A stretch of DNA of 64,000 nucleotides from Fasciola hepatica (taxonomy: Eukaryota; Platyhelminthes; Trematoda; Plagiorchiida; Fasciolidae): assembly GCA_948099385.1 (NCBI GenBank), contig CANUEZ040000213.1:682001-746000 (forward strand), in the 5' to 3' direction. Of this stretch, positions 44,536 through 57,169 are shown piece by piece (positions within the stretch are counted from its first letter, which is position 1; every line of letters starts with the position of its first letter). The position numbers and the translations under genes were made by a program. The notes beneath the pieces were generated by a model. That model was not told where the DNA came from. It saw only the letters and a list, made by a program, of their open reading frames with translations, and ran no database searches.

Positions 44536-46865
44536 CACGGGCTTTTCACCGCTTCAAAGAACAGAAGGAATATAAAATTATGAAAACGCATTTTGCACAC
44601 GATTTGAGCTTAGATAGGGCTCAGAACCTTTATATAAGTGAGGAAGCCTTTTTTCGCATCCATCTTGTAAAATACTATGTTGCAGTAAGACGGGGTCTGC
44701 ATAATGCTACCACATTTTGATAAAGAAAATAACTTCCAAATGGCAATAACTATATCCAGCGAGAAGGTTTCCCAGTAAACTACCGTACTTCATTGTAATA
44801 AGGGACGAGTTGAAGTAGGCTGCTTTGTTTTTCCGCCGCTCTGAAGCAAACCCCATAAGCCGAACAAAGGTAAACACCTGTTGTAATGGCGGATAAATTA
44901 CACAAACTCGTCTCTAATTGGTTTAGCTATCGATTTACGTTCTGTCATGTACACCGATATTGAGGGGCTTCCAAACGCGTGACCTTTAGTGAGAAATTCA
45001 TAGGGAAAATCGTCACAATGGCTTCAAAGTCATAAATCTCTTTACACCGGTTGTTATGGTCTGCTTTGAATCATCACTGAGCTTGCTGGGGATCACAGTA
45101 AACAATGCAGAATTCATTGGGTTCACAATATCAATGTTTCCAGTCTGTCAGATTCGAATTTCTTCTTGGAAGACCACTTCATTGCCGAATACTGCTTCAG
45201 GTTATGCTTCCCATGAGAGTGTTCATCTTATAGCGATTGGTATATCAACGTAATTGGTCTATGCTTTTAGAATAGAAAAACCATTGACACCTTGATGGTT
45301 CTGTGGTCACAACTGTCCCCTTAAAGCTCCGATTTGTTTATGATGGATAACTCATTTTCAATGCCGAAGAAACAAGTTGTTGCGTTTTCTCCTCATTGAG
45401 CTACGGAAGTGAAGATAATGTACTTCGACGAGCACAGGCTAACTAGTGGCAATAAATATGTGTAGGCACTGAATAAAAATAAGAAATTGAAATAATTGGT
45501 TGAGGAAAGAGAAGTCGAATAGATATTTGCCAAAGGGTAATACGTCCGTGAAACGTTGTAGTGAAAAGTGACATGGAACATATTACTCCTTATTTTCCAT
45601 TTTTCCCCTTCACACTGTCTCATGTTCGCCAAGTGAAAAATGGCAAATCCGTTAAAGTGTTCGTTCTATACTCTTCAAAGAGAAGAAAAATGACCCGGAA
45701 TTTGATCGTGTTTAGTTATCACCAAACGAAATTGTGCGTGGTATAAAATTTTGTCTGGGTGCAGAATTTTCTGTAGGGATAGATGACCTCCAAAAGTCAA
45801 CAAGTTCTTCCGAATAATGAAAATACCATTACTTTCTCTCAAGTCTTACAACAGAAAGCTTTTCGTACTTACAGTGTTTTACTGAAAATAAGATCCAATC
45901 ATATAATTATTTCAGCTTAAAAAAATGGACTAGGGATTATTTTTGAGATGTCTGATTTTCCATGTTCATTGATAATCTGCTTTTAGTTTTGACCAAAATT
46001 CTACATGCATTCAAATATAGTCATGTCATCATCTTTAATATCATCATGAATCTTCAAATCCCGCTTCCCAGCTTCAATTTCTCCTTGCTCAACTTCTTCT
46101 AGAACTATTCACCTGTCTTCCTCTTGCTCAAGAAAAAAGTTTACTTTACCCGAACATTCATTGTTTATGTAGCCTACTCGTGTTGTAGTGGTCTGATCAC
46201 AGGATTTCTTCACGTGAACTACGCTTCAAACATTTTCCACGCTGGTTTCTCAGTCGTCTTTTGCAAATGTAGTCCTTCGTTTCTATGACCAAATGGTTCT
46301 TAAATAGTTTATTTACTGCGGTATGAAACGATCAGAGATATGAAATAATTCTCGTGGGAATCATTGTTAAATCCTTAATAATATCTGAGAAACTGTTCTC
46401 CTCGTCCTAAGCGCCGTGGGTAATGGCTGAATCCTAGAATAACAGACCTCGTTTATCCCCTGACAAAACAAGATGCAGAATCAAGTCAAAACACTTTCTT
46501 ATAACTGCTTATTGGAATGAGACACATTCAGATGAAAGAACGTAAAAACCTGAAACACCTTCAAATTTGATCAGTTCAGACGTGAGGGTCTTGAATCTTA
46601 TAAATGATGTGAAATCCGCTATGGGTGGAGAATATACAGGTTGATTCTTCATTATCTATAAGATTTAGGCTCATCATTCCTAGGCTCATTTCGACAAATA
46701 ATCCCTAAATTTCTTCATCTGTCAAACTATAAGGAACAGTACTTCTGGAAGATGTCCACGGCCAATCCAAGGCTACCGAAAAAGGAAAGTGACCGTTGAT
46801 GTTGGGAAGCGAACCCAGGACGTCATGATCAACGAATGAGACAATCTCTATAGATTCTATGGCAT

Positions 46866-47046
46866 TGGTAGAATTTTATTGCTCAATAACACAGCGTAGT
46901 CGAGATCGTTGGTAGGTTGTCGACGTTTCGGTCATCACGGGTAACCTGTTTTCAAGACTGGGTTTACAACCGAATGAAACTGGTAACGTCGACAACCTAC
47001 CAACGATCTCGACTACGCTGTGTTATTGAGCTATAACATTCTACCA
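46866..47046. repeat. Long inverted repeat, copy II
   Basis: Same structure as 12580-12760, arms 46866-46927 and 46985-47046. The outer part of the right arm has two changes (gagctataacatt), and the mismatch of copy I is not present here. Confidence 0.85.
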
Positions 47047-47539
47047 TAACATTTCACATGGCGCATCGATTTTTCGATACATTCCGAACCGATTTCATTT
47101 CTAACACATTAATTCTACGGCATTGTTTTATTTCGGACAAGTGCTTCTCAGTGCCGAACGAGATATTAGAATTAGGCAGGTCAGCATGAATAGGAAAATC
47201 TGAAATCAAAACGGACAAAACAGAGAGATGTCAAACACTCGTGGTTACAGAATTTGCAAAATATGCGGGCCCAGAGAACTATTTGAATCCCAATTCAGTT
47301 GAAGATAATCCTAGTATTTTCGTCGTCAGGATAATGTGTGCAAATCAGTCTATTCGGGGCATTCTTTAATTATATCATAATAAGAACAGTTTGCATGCAT
47401 GGGGAAACCATATGAAACAATAAAAGCCTATGCATCCATAAAGTGGTGATTCCGGTATTCGATTCATCATTCCAGTAACTGTTTTCTAGTTAAAATCAAC
47501 TAAGAATATTCTATTTACTAGGATACCTGATACACATTC

Positions 47540-48842
47540 CCGCGGTGCAAACGGACAATACTTACTCACACAAATGTCAAACGAGACCATATTTAGGCAT
47601 TGTTTTTGTCCCCACTGTGATTGCATTTACTCATGGGCCTATTCAAACGCATTTTAATAGCACGTTACCATTTCCTGATCGTGGCAACAGTATCTGCGAG
47701 CAACAAACGTTCGTACTGGTACGAAAGAGGGCAACCTGAATAATTTGTACAGATCGAGACAGGACTCGAGACTTGAAGACGGAGAATAAACTGAGCTGGA
47801 GAGATTCGAATGGGAAACATGCTAAAACCGTTCCCATTCTGAGCTTGCTGTGAGCTCATTTACACCGACTTTACGCATGATTCGTAATCTGTGATTAGTC
47901 AAGCATCGGAGCCGAGAGTCATCAATACGGGTGGTATTTCGGTTGTTGCTGAAGTTAAGTGCTGCATGCCTAATGTCGGTGAATCATAATCCTACTCGAC
48001 CGGTCCAATTCCCAGCTCCAGCTCGACAGGTGCACATCGCCACAGAGGATTCCCAACACAATAACGAAAACAGTGATAAAATATTTCCCGTAATAGCAGC
48101 TCCTCGTTCCCCTGAAGTTTTGAGATTTTTTAACAAATAGGATGGAATTTCGACTTGATTATATTTTTACTATGCTGTGAGCAGCTAATTTGCATGAAAC
48201 GTTAGTAATTTTTGAAGTTCGCCCCAGAATACGTGGTAAATCAGGAAAAAAAATATTCAATTCGAATGAGTTCAACCACTGACTGACAAATGGTAACCAG
48301 TTTCTATTCCTGTATTCCTCAGTAATGTCTTGGTGAAGAATCCCAAATCTGATACCGAAATTATTGGGTTTAGGAAATGGTGTAGGTCGCAGTTTAGGAG
48401 GAAGGTTTTCATTAGTTCTTATGTACTAATGGTGGCATCTCGGCTGATGATGAAAAGTTTGTCCCCTGAATTCCAAGCTCACTAATCAGAGGTTGTTGAA
48501 GACGCGCAGGCATACGATTTCAGAATTCTCCGGGAACCTCACACTTCTATCCTGTTGAACAACAGTAATTCAGTGTCGGGTAACAATATGCGAAAAATCA
48601 ACTCAAATCGGTCAACAAACAAAACTAGACTTGTGATCTCCGAATTCCGCTACAGATTCGCGGAAGTAAAATAAACCGAGTAGTGAAGAATATGTTACCA
48701 AAACGAAAGTGTACCACATTTCTCCGACACTGATACCAATTTAAACCATGAGCACCGACAAGTCTAATCAGAACGTTTCCAACATAAGCCTTACTTCCTG
48801 AATAGGCCCCAATGAGAAGCGTCATATACTGAGTGATCCGAT
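47540..48842. repeat. Module D (copy II), no gene recognised
   Basis: Counterpart of 14460-15770. The following 48843-49080 is short non-coding DNA leading into PLE-B. Confidence 0.8.
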
Positions 48843-49092
48843 AAGGCAGAAGTATGCTGACGACTATGGTCAGGTCACAACGGATAAGACAATTTAAAAG
48901 TGGCGTATTTTCAAATTGATTCGTCCAAAAAATACTAAAATAGTAACGAGAAATAGGGAAGCTCGAGTCTCATTCGCAAAACGATTCGTATGAGAAAAAC
49001 TGCCGTGGGGCTCGATTGAATTGTTTTGATCGTTTGATCGATAAATGAGGTCAGGAGTGAATAACTCGATTAGAATGTATCGTTTGCACGTC

Positions 49093-50640
49093 TCATATAT
49101 TGCAAGATGGACCCACGTAGGGTGCTCCGCAACTAAACTGAAATTGATAAATCAGATTCGATTTGGTGTACAGAGGTGGACGTTGTTTCACCGACGGTGT
49201 GGGGATCTCAATCGTTCGATGAACAATTCTGAGGTCAGCTGCATAATATGTTCGGGCAAGTGCTGATCCAAGTGGTCGTTTGAGCAAGCAATTGATGTCA
49301 TCACGTTTGAATGGAAGACAAAGGGTGACTAGTAGTTTTTCTGCTGAACAATCCGTTTGTCTGATCACTTTAGGCTTGCTGTGCCTTTGAAAAACGCATC
49401 GGGATAAGCGTTTCCAGTCAAAGATTCTTTCAGCTGTCGTAGTTCGTTGTCAATCATGTCTTCTGTGCAGATATGTCGTGCTGTTTGAAATAGTGTTCGG
49501 ACCAGACCACGTTCATATTCTACAGACACTAAGCTGTCAAATTGCAAGCATTGTCCTGTCCAAGTTTCTTTTCGGTAAAAAGATCTAGCGATTGTTCCAT
49601 CATTCTTCCTAGTCATTTTAATGTCGAGGAAGTGCAGTGTATGTTCGCGTTCTGCTTCCATCGTAAATCGTATATTCGGATGCAGGCGATCGAGTTCATC
49701 CATAATCCATGTTGTCTCTTCTAGACTTATTGTGATGACTAGAACATGATCAACGTATCGTTCGTAAAGTTGTGAACGTTGGAGGATTTTGCTCGCCTTT
49801 TCCTCAAGATGAGCCATAAATATATGTGCCAGAATGGGACTCAATGGAGTTCCCATTGGGACACCGTCAATTTGTATGTAAGCCCAACCAAGGACCGAGA
49901 ACGATACGTTTGTTGTGCACAGTAGTAATTGTCTAACCAGAACTGATACTGGTATACCGATTTTTAGTTGGTTTTGCTCCACATGGTCACAGATGATACG
50001 TATGATCTCCCGACCGGGAACCATACAGTTGTGCAATTTGAGTTCCTTTTGGCTTCAGATGGTGAGCTGTGCTTTCATCGATGAAGTGTCCTTCTAGTAA
50101 AAGCTGTACTTCTGTCGATATCTGTTGTTCTAGTTCTTTAGGGTCTTCACAGTCATCTTCGAGTACAAACTTGCTGGAATCATGAAGAACATTTTCCATC
50201 TTCTCCTCATAATCATTCCGATCGATCAGCACTGCTCCGGACCCCTTGTTAGGGCGTAAAACTAACAAATCAGGTCGCAACTGTAGCTCCTCAATGGCGG
50301 ATGTGAATGTGCTCAGCTTTGCTTTGAACCAAGTCTCCGCATCTTTTCAAGTTGGTTTGACTATTTGTAGTTGTTCGAATGGATATTCGAATTGCGCCTG
50401 TCTTCATGCTGTGTAATTTACTCGGTGGTATGCACAAACGTAGACCAAACGAAAGAGCCTGTAGTTGAAGTTCATTCGTGCAACCGATGACAAATTGTTC
50501 ACAAACTTTTCTCGTTGTTTCGGAAAATTTGGTTCGGCTAACTTGTGAACGATGGAATTGTGAAGCTTGTTAAATGTACAAAGTTTGGCTTTTCGTATGA
50601 TTTCCATGCACAAATTGGTAAATTTGATTCGGCTAACGAG
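49093..50640 (-). pseudogene. Penelope-like element PLE-B, copy II main body
   Basis: Most complete PLE-B order on the minus strand. Pre-RT: KFVNNLSSVARMNFNYRLFR (50613-50404), frameshift, then RPNKGSGAVLIDRNDY and GTQIAQLYG (50280-50025). An internal deletion of the LPKxHK-to-SLFTN region joins this to VPGREIIRIICDHVEQ (about 50020). RT continues with YIQIDGVPMGTPLSPILAH, ERYVDHVLVI (YVDH at 49746-49757) and LHFLDIKMTRKNDG, a frame change at about 49365, then ARTYYAADLRIVHRT and the first part of GIY-YIG (YQFQFSCGAPYVG), ending at about 49093. Catalytically dead: no SLFTN aspartate and an altered YVDD. Confidence 0.85.
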
Positions 50641-50821
50641 GCTCAGTTCGTCAAGAATTATTGATCATTCGATGCACGTGGTCTGAAGTGTCGTTAGATT
50701 TTCTTTATAATCATCAATCTGACATCACATCAAACGTCTCAAATTCCTGGTAGAGGCACATATCTTATTCCTCCGTAAGCGTTTGCAAAACGTAATCGGG
50801 TATCTGTTGCAACGGACACAC

Positions 50822-51181
50822 TTTGTTCCAGAAAATTAATACAAACTCGAATCGTGGCAATTTTACATATCAATCTGACTAGGTCATCGAGAGACCTAAT
50901 GGTTGATTTCGGGAGACGAGATCTGAGGAAATTTAGGCATGCTTTTCACGAAATAATCTTGAAAAGAAAAGCCACAGTTGCAACATTGCACGATTCATGT
51001 CCGGGACGATTTCGCTGCATCTCAACATGGTGCACACTGCACAACCATACTGTTTATATAAGTTCATGTAAAACCATAATTTTCGATAAATATAGGGGAA
51101 ATTTCAATAGTCAAGTTACGTCACCATGGTAAAGACACATGAACAAAGAACTTTTTCTGTTGACACAATATAAGGTTTCCA
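50822..51181 (-). repeat. PLE-B 3' flank, copy II
   Basis: Matches 25266-25623 almost base for base. In minus-strand orientation it sits between the truncated copy and the next PLE-B body. Confidence 0.65.
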
Positions 51182-51410
51182 TCAATGTATGGCAATGGTT
51201 TGAACAAACCTCAAAAGCCTGGTATTCTTTGCCACGTATATGACCCGAAACGCAGTACTTCGGTCAGCTGGATGTTGCGTCATCAGAAGATGACGAGCGA
51301 CGGCCGACGACGGGATCTTATGGTTTCGAACGTTGTCATTGTGCCTTTGATCTGACCCTGATTGCATCACAAAACGTTGTACCCATTTTGGAATATATTC
51401 AATCACTCGG
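51182..51410 (-). pseudogene. PLE-B GIY-YIG C-terminal fragment (5'-truncated copy)
   Basis: EYIPKWVQRF and AVARHLLMTQHPADRSTAF as in 25624-25860, preceded by unrelated DNA. In element orientation it lies immediately upstream of the main body at 49093-50640, giving the head-to-tail layout (truncated copy, then longer copy) common for PLE insertions. Confidence 0.8.
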
Positions 51411-51924
51411 TATTTCTGTCTTGTTTTTCATGAACACGTCTAACATCAGACGTTCCCACCTTGCCTCATGGGTGATGGTTTATCAATTGTTTCCTCAGAT
51501 CTTTTTTCAGCATTCGAATATCTATTCGAACAACTACAAATAGTCAAACCAACTTGAAAAGATGCGGAGACTTGGTTCAAAGCAAAGCTGAGCACATTCA
51601 CATCCGCCATTGAAGAGCTACAGTTGCGACCTGATTTGTTAGTTTTACGCCCTAACAAGGGGTCCGGAGTAGTGCTGATCGATCGGAATGATTATGAGAA
51701 GAAGATGGAAAGTGTTCTTCATGATTCCAGCAAGTTTGTACTCGAAGATGACTGTGAAGACCCGAAAGAACTAGAACAACAGATATCGACAGAAGTACAG
51801 CTTTTACTAGAAGGACACTTCATCGATGAAAGCACAGCTCACCATCTGAAGCCAAAAGGAACTCAAATTGCACAACTGTATGGTTTACCGAAACTACACA
51901 AACCCGGAGTGCCACTTGGACCAA

Positions 51925-51998
<74 letters not shown>

Positions 51999-51999
51999 A
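51925..51999. repeat. (TAC)n microsatellite, about 25 units
   Basis: About 75 nt of perfect TAC/ACT repeat inside PLE-B coding sequence, followed by AT-rich DNA. Confidence 0.95.
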
Positions 52000-52020
52000 T
52001 TATAATAATTATACTACTAT

Positions 52021-52047
52021 TATCTTTCTATCTATCTATCTATCTAT
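52021..52047. repeat. (TATC)n microsatellite
   Basis: Six TATC units with one imperfect unit, immediately before PLE-B coding resumes at 52049. Confidence 0.9.
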
Positions 52048-54607
52048 GACAAATTCACCGCAACACGAATTGGCCAAATGGCTGGAGAAACTGCTCGAGC
52101 CAGTTCAAAAATCAATGGTCAGACACACTATCAAAGACAGTTCAGAAGTAGTAAAGCTTTTGGACCAGATCACGCTATGGTCGCCTTAGATTATGAAAGA
52201 ATTTGGTATTCTGAATGCAAGTAGTCGCCCTTAACTAGGTTCAGTTTTGAAGCGACCTTCGCCAAACAGTTAGCCTTGCAATTGCTCTGTCAATACTTTT
52301 GAAAGTGAGGGTTGATTGTAGCATAGGCTAGTGTTCTTCAACGGTCAGTCAGTGTAGCAAGGCAATCGAATGATATGTTTCCTCAAGTTCCACAAGAGAA
52401 CGAACAAAATGGGGCAGTAAAACCATAGACCATTCCAAAATCCGTCCCATACAACTGTTTCTTACCTCACTTGATTCTCTAGTGAATATGAAGCTTTCTA
52501 AGGTGTCCGTCTGTATCTGCACGAAGATGCTGAAAGCAAAGACCCCGCTGGATGGCCGACCTTAGGTAATTTATCCTTCGCTGAAAGGCCTAAAGGTTAA
52601 CGTCCTAAAGCAGGTTATACAGCTTGCTACACAGAAATGCTGTGTGCATACCAAAAGAGTCGCATCCTCATTGCATAAACATTACCTAGTGACCAGTTGA
52701 GAATAGTTGACAGATTTAAGCAAGTCATTATGGGAGTTATAACGGTTGTTGTGGGAGACCAGTGGAGAGACCAGTCACATGAAGGGCACTGGAAGCCGGA
52801 CTAACTTTCTTCAATTTATTACCCTTGTCTCTGCCACAAAATGTGACCATACACGGAAGGACTAATGAACTCGTTAAGATATGTAATCTTTTACTTCAAG
52901 GTTGCTAGACCTGGGAAATGCCCTTTTTCCTCTGTCGTGAGGTATTGCGGGCACCATATCACAGCGGATACGTAATCTAACATTGCCTTCGTCATGTTCC
53001 TTCGTGTTTTCATTTTTAGTCATCTTGAATGCCGTGCCGATAAAATATGCTTTATCGAGCCTCAAGCTTGAAGCATTGAAAGTAAGCCTGTTTGGTAATT
53101 GACGTTCTAATATACGTTAGACTACGACTTCAAAGAAGACTGCCACCATTTTAGTTTCTTCCCAGGGATTACCTATAAGCTTCCCTCACTACTTATAACC
53201 CTATTCTCCAGGATGTTCATCTTTTCAACGGAAGGGACAGATTCCATGAACATAACAGTTGACGGTATATTTAGTGGTTGCAGATGACCACTTTGAAATC
53301 GGGAATGGATTAGTCATATACCAGTCAGGAATTGTAACAAGTGTTATCTACCTTGGAATATGAACACGGGTAACATCTTTCAGGACAGCCACGAGCTAAA
53401 GATTCCAAATACGTAGTACAAACTTTGCACCGCATTGATTGAGGGCTTGAATTTAGAGTTTCTATTTCCAAGTCTTTAGCACGATGACCTTGCTCAAACA
53501 AAACTCAGAACGTGTGGATATACCCTAGGGAATAAATATTTCGATTACTGATAGGTGCGTATCCTTTCTCATTTAAGGAGAACTTATTCAGCATGGAAAG
53601 CAAACAGACTAATTTACAGTTTGTCCTGCAGGTTCACAACAGTTTAATATTTATAAAATAAATCATTTTTACTTTAGGGAAATTGCGCTCGGGTTTATGA
53701 ACATACCTCTTGGAATATGACTGTTTAGCTCTAAACCGAGGACCAGAAAGAGAACAGCAACTGACATGTTTGCTCAGCAAGTTTGAAACTGACAAGAAGG
53801 ATGATAATGTTATTAAATTTGTTTTGCCTAATATATTCCGCTGTAACGAGCGTATCCAATAGAATCGTGTGTGCGAATAATCACGTGAACGGTAACGGAA
53901 CGAATGATGTTTGCCGGTAGATCGTCCAACGACACACTCCGTTCAAAATGACCCAGGAAAGTGCAGTTCCTCTGCCGTAGATTTATGTAATTTTCCCCTT
54001 CGTTTTTCAAGCTTTCATAGTAAACACTTGTACACACCCACACCCGTACTACCGAACGAATAGCATCGGACTGTTCAACCCACTGCTCGGGTCATTGTGA
54101 TTCATCCATCAAGTACTGAACAACTCCTTTCGCCCAAATCATTTGTTTTGATTTCTGCGCTCTCATCGAATCATTCAAACTAATACATTTTCCATTTATT
54201 TGAAGTATTGGAAAACTCTGTCTAGGATACCAGGAATCATTTCTATCACAACCTCAATGAAAATTTCTATTGATTCATGAAAATTCATGCTGCAGAGAGA
54301 AAAGTCTTTTCACTTCATCCTTTAAGCATTTACTACGTAGTACGGAGTAACTGGGAATAAATATAGTTCTAGATAATATGATCCATCATTTGCAAATAGT
54401 TCTAGATAACAGAGTTGAATAAACATGCAATAAGTCCGGGGTCTTTACTACATACTAAAATCTAATGATCCTTTTCAATTCTGGTGTGAAATTATATGTG
54501 AATTGTGTGGCCAGTAAGAAGGAGTAGACATGTGCTAAAGTTGGGTGCGTGAAATGTCATAAGATTGATGAGTTTGACAATAGAAAGTACAGAGTGAAAC
54601 TCTTGTT

Positions 54608-54919
54608 ATGGCCACGGAAACAACAACAACGATTCCACAAGACCGTCCCACGAAACTGTTATTGTTGTTGCCGTGGCTCTCACCTTCGAACTTCTACGGC
54701 TTCTGCCATCAAGCGTTACTGCCTACGTGGTCGTTTGCTGTGAACTGCACAAGTGGTCAGGACCGTCACCGAATCGATTGGCTGTCTACTATCAAACAAG
54801 TGTTGCAAGATTGTGTCTTTGATAGTGTGAACTGTTCCTTCGCGAAGAAGGATAGGAAAATGTCCTTCTGTCTCAGGGAACGAGAAACATACCTGTCTAC
54901 GGGATTATTGTTTGAATGA
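54608..54919 (+). CDS. 103-codon open frame, function unknown (copy II)
   Basis: ATG-initiated (ttatggcc context), MATETTTTIPQDRPTK then a short hydrophobic run LLLLLPWL and several cysteines (FYGFCHQ, NCTSG, DCVF, NCSF). No family recognised. In copy I (30167-30478) the same frame has a TAA at 30275 where copy II has TTA. It could be an exon or a chance frame. Confidence 0.25.
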   Translation: MATETTTTIPQDRPTKLLLLLPWLSPSNFYGFCHQALLPTWSFAVNCTSGQDRHRIDWLSTIKQVLQDCVFDSVNCSFAKKDRKMSFCLRERETYLSTGLLFE

Positions 54920-55226
54920 GTGCAAAAGTAATTACAACTGGTTCCTGGGCCCGTGAATAGTTCGCCAATTCGCCTACTTCAATAATTACAAATATTCGTT
55001 TCTCTTTGCAACCTTATTTTTTTCCTTTGGGTAAATAAGATTTGTCATTTACACGGGCTTCGACATTTATTCTTCTTCTACATAGAAATTTCATATTCCC
55101 GGAGCCGTCTCACATTTCTTCATGAGTTTTCGCATCGAATGCATCACGTCACTGGCGGATGATCTCTTATTTATGGTTATCTTTGGTTCATTGTTTCGAC
55201 TTTAAGCGCTTTTGTTTCCCATCTGA

Positions 55227-55234
55227 TATAAAAG
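55227..55234 (+). promoter_or_regulatory. TATA-like box, module F (copy II)
   Basis: Counterpart of 30786-30793; the next base differs (aaaggtg for aaaggag). Confidence 0.25.
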
Positions 55235-55902
55235 GTGTGGCCACTTTTGAAGTAATCATAATTTTGTTGATATACTAGTGCTCCGTATTAACCCACTTCC
55301 ACCTGAACAGATGCGTTGGGATCTCTAGTCTCACAGTGAATTTACAATAAATCACAGGTCTTTCATATCTACTATGGGGCTGGTTTTACTCTATAAGCAA
55401 AAGTACCAATAAAACCTATGAAATCCATTCGCCTTTTCGAACAGGTTCGTGATAGAAAATCTGTTAGACTCTGCCCACCTGTCTGATCTGGGTAGCCTGT
55501 GTACTCTGTCAGCATGACGAACTAAGTCTTATTGACTGATTCGGGGAACACAACTTTGGTTGTTTCGTAGGACATATTTCACCATTATTTTAATGACCCG
55601 GTGTTTTTGAACAAACATATTGTCACCCCGGGAGCAACAAATAAAATTATGCTGCCAATCCCGATAAACGGCTGATTTTAACCTTACAGCCGGATTTCTG
55701 AACGTAATTAATGAAGTAACGATAGGCTGTAAAATGAATGCGACTACTCTAAACTGAGGTCAGTAGTTTCGGCTTTTGCTGAAGGTGTAAAATAACTCTA
55801 CCATTGATCCCGACAGATATAATTGAATACTCGCTGAGTTTGAGCTTTTATTTGTATTTTCTGCTTTCTCATCTTGTGTGGGCTCTTACCATTTATTTCT
55901 AG

Positions 55903-56053
55903 AGTAAAATTCGTTTGCGGATTCAGTCTTGTAAGTATGTTCCTCCGAAAGACTTACGAATAAACTGTGTGGAGCAGACCCCAAAGATACAGACGGCCAA
56001 TACACTCACAAGGAGAGCGCTGGCAGTATTTGACCCGAGTCGAATCATCACAG
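55903..56053 (+). CDS. Candidate internal exon of an unknown gene (copy II)
   Basis: Same as 31462-31612 with intact splice-like borders and an open frame (SCKYVPPKD at the variable site). Confidence 0.35.
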
Positions 56054-57169
56054 GTATGTGAATTGCCGGGTCATAGCAGAATGTTTTTTTACAATGAAAT
56101 ATGAGCTTTTCTGATCCACCAGTTAGTGGTTTATACTTCTCGGGTGTGAACTGCTAACGACCGAGTTCTACGCGTAACGGTTGACCTTTCCCAACTGAAC
56201 CTTGTCTATTCATAAGATATGGGCTTAGGGCTATTTCACGAAAATCTCACAGTCAAACTGGTGTATGACGCTCCAGTAGTTCTCAAGGGCAATGTCAAGT
56301 GGGTTCTCCATACGATGGTGTTGATATGACCGGGATTTTTAGACCTCGGAACTGCCGTATACAAGTGTGGAACTCATAATGCTTCAACTTTGATTCAAGT
56401 TTCATTAAGGATTCAAAGCATCTGAAGTGCAGCTGATAGCGAAACAGCTGTGACGTTCTTTCGTGGAGTTCCAGTGGGTAATAAGCGTTGACACTAGATG
56501 CTGAATCTTATCGTATAAGAGAAACTAGCAAAGTATCACATGGATAATTTTTACATGGTCGGACTGATAACTGAGAGTTAGTATCACAATAATTTAAGGC
56601 ACGTCTTCATCGCTCAAGTTATACTTCCGAATACCAGTGAAGGGCAACTGGGAGAAAGCACTATTTGAAGGTAATTTATTCAGGCCGCTATTTTAGAAGT
56701 GTTATGCTTTTTTCATTCGAAAACATGACTCATGTCATTCATTGAAACGATCCAGGATAGAAAACAAGCTTGATTTTGGTGTTTTATCCAAGGTTTATTT
56801 ACATCACGTTGTATAAATCAAGCATACAAAAGCCATTCTTGTTTCGTTTTTCCCGTGTTAACTGACTTTTCTGAATTTTTATAATGAGCTACAATGAGGT
56901 AAGACGTTCACTAACAGAGTTCACGTTGAAGCTGTAGTAAATCATGAAATCGATGGATCAGGGACCTGCAGGGATGGTTTTGTGAGTTGTTCATCCTAGA
57001 AGAGATCCATTTCTCCATGATGTTTGCCTTTTTGGTTCGGCTGCTTGTGATCTGGCTGTTTGATCAGATCTGCCAAGCCAGAAGTGTTCTTCGTCTAGTT
57101 CGACCAAATCACGACCGCTCTCAGTCCGTGTTTAAACCAGGTTAGTTGTCGTTCTCAGTTTTTCAATCG

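Larger units (their letters stand above)
50025..51885. repeat. Inverted repeat of PLE-B 5' region
   Basis: Arms of about 370 bp, 50025-50393 and 51516-51885, are reverse complements at high identity and face away from each other, with about 1.1 kb between them. Confidence 0.8.
51516..52170 (+). pseudogene. PLE-B N-terminal fragment, inverted, split by microsatellites
   Basis: Plus-strand PLE-B reading: RPNKGSGVVLIDRNDY, GTQIAQLYGLPKLHKPGVPL then GPI (51624-51924). Microsatellites (51925-52048) follow, and then, in another frame, TNSPQHELAKWLEKLLEPVQ (52049-52108) and a stop at about 52187. It retains the LPKLHKPG motif that the main body has lost. It lies in inverted orientation to 50025-50393. 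Confidence 0.85.
52267..55902. repeat. Module F left part (copy II), no gene recognised
   Basis: Counterpart of 27906-31461, with a 120-bp extra stretch at 52938-53058 and a missing stretch near 52424. Confidence 0.7.
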
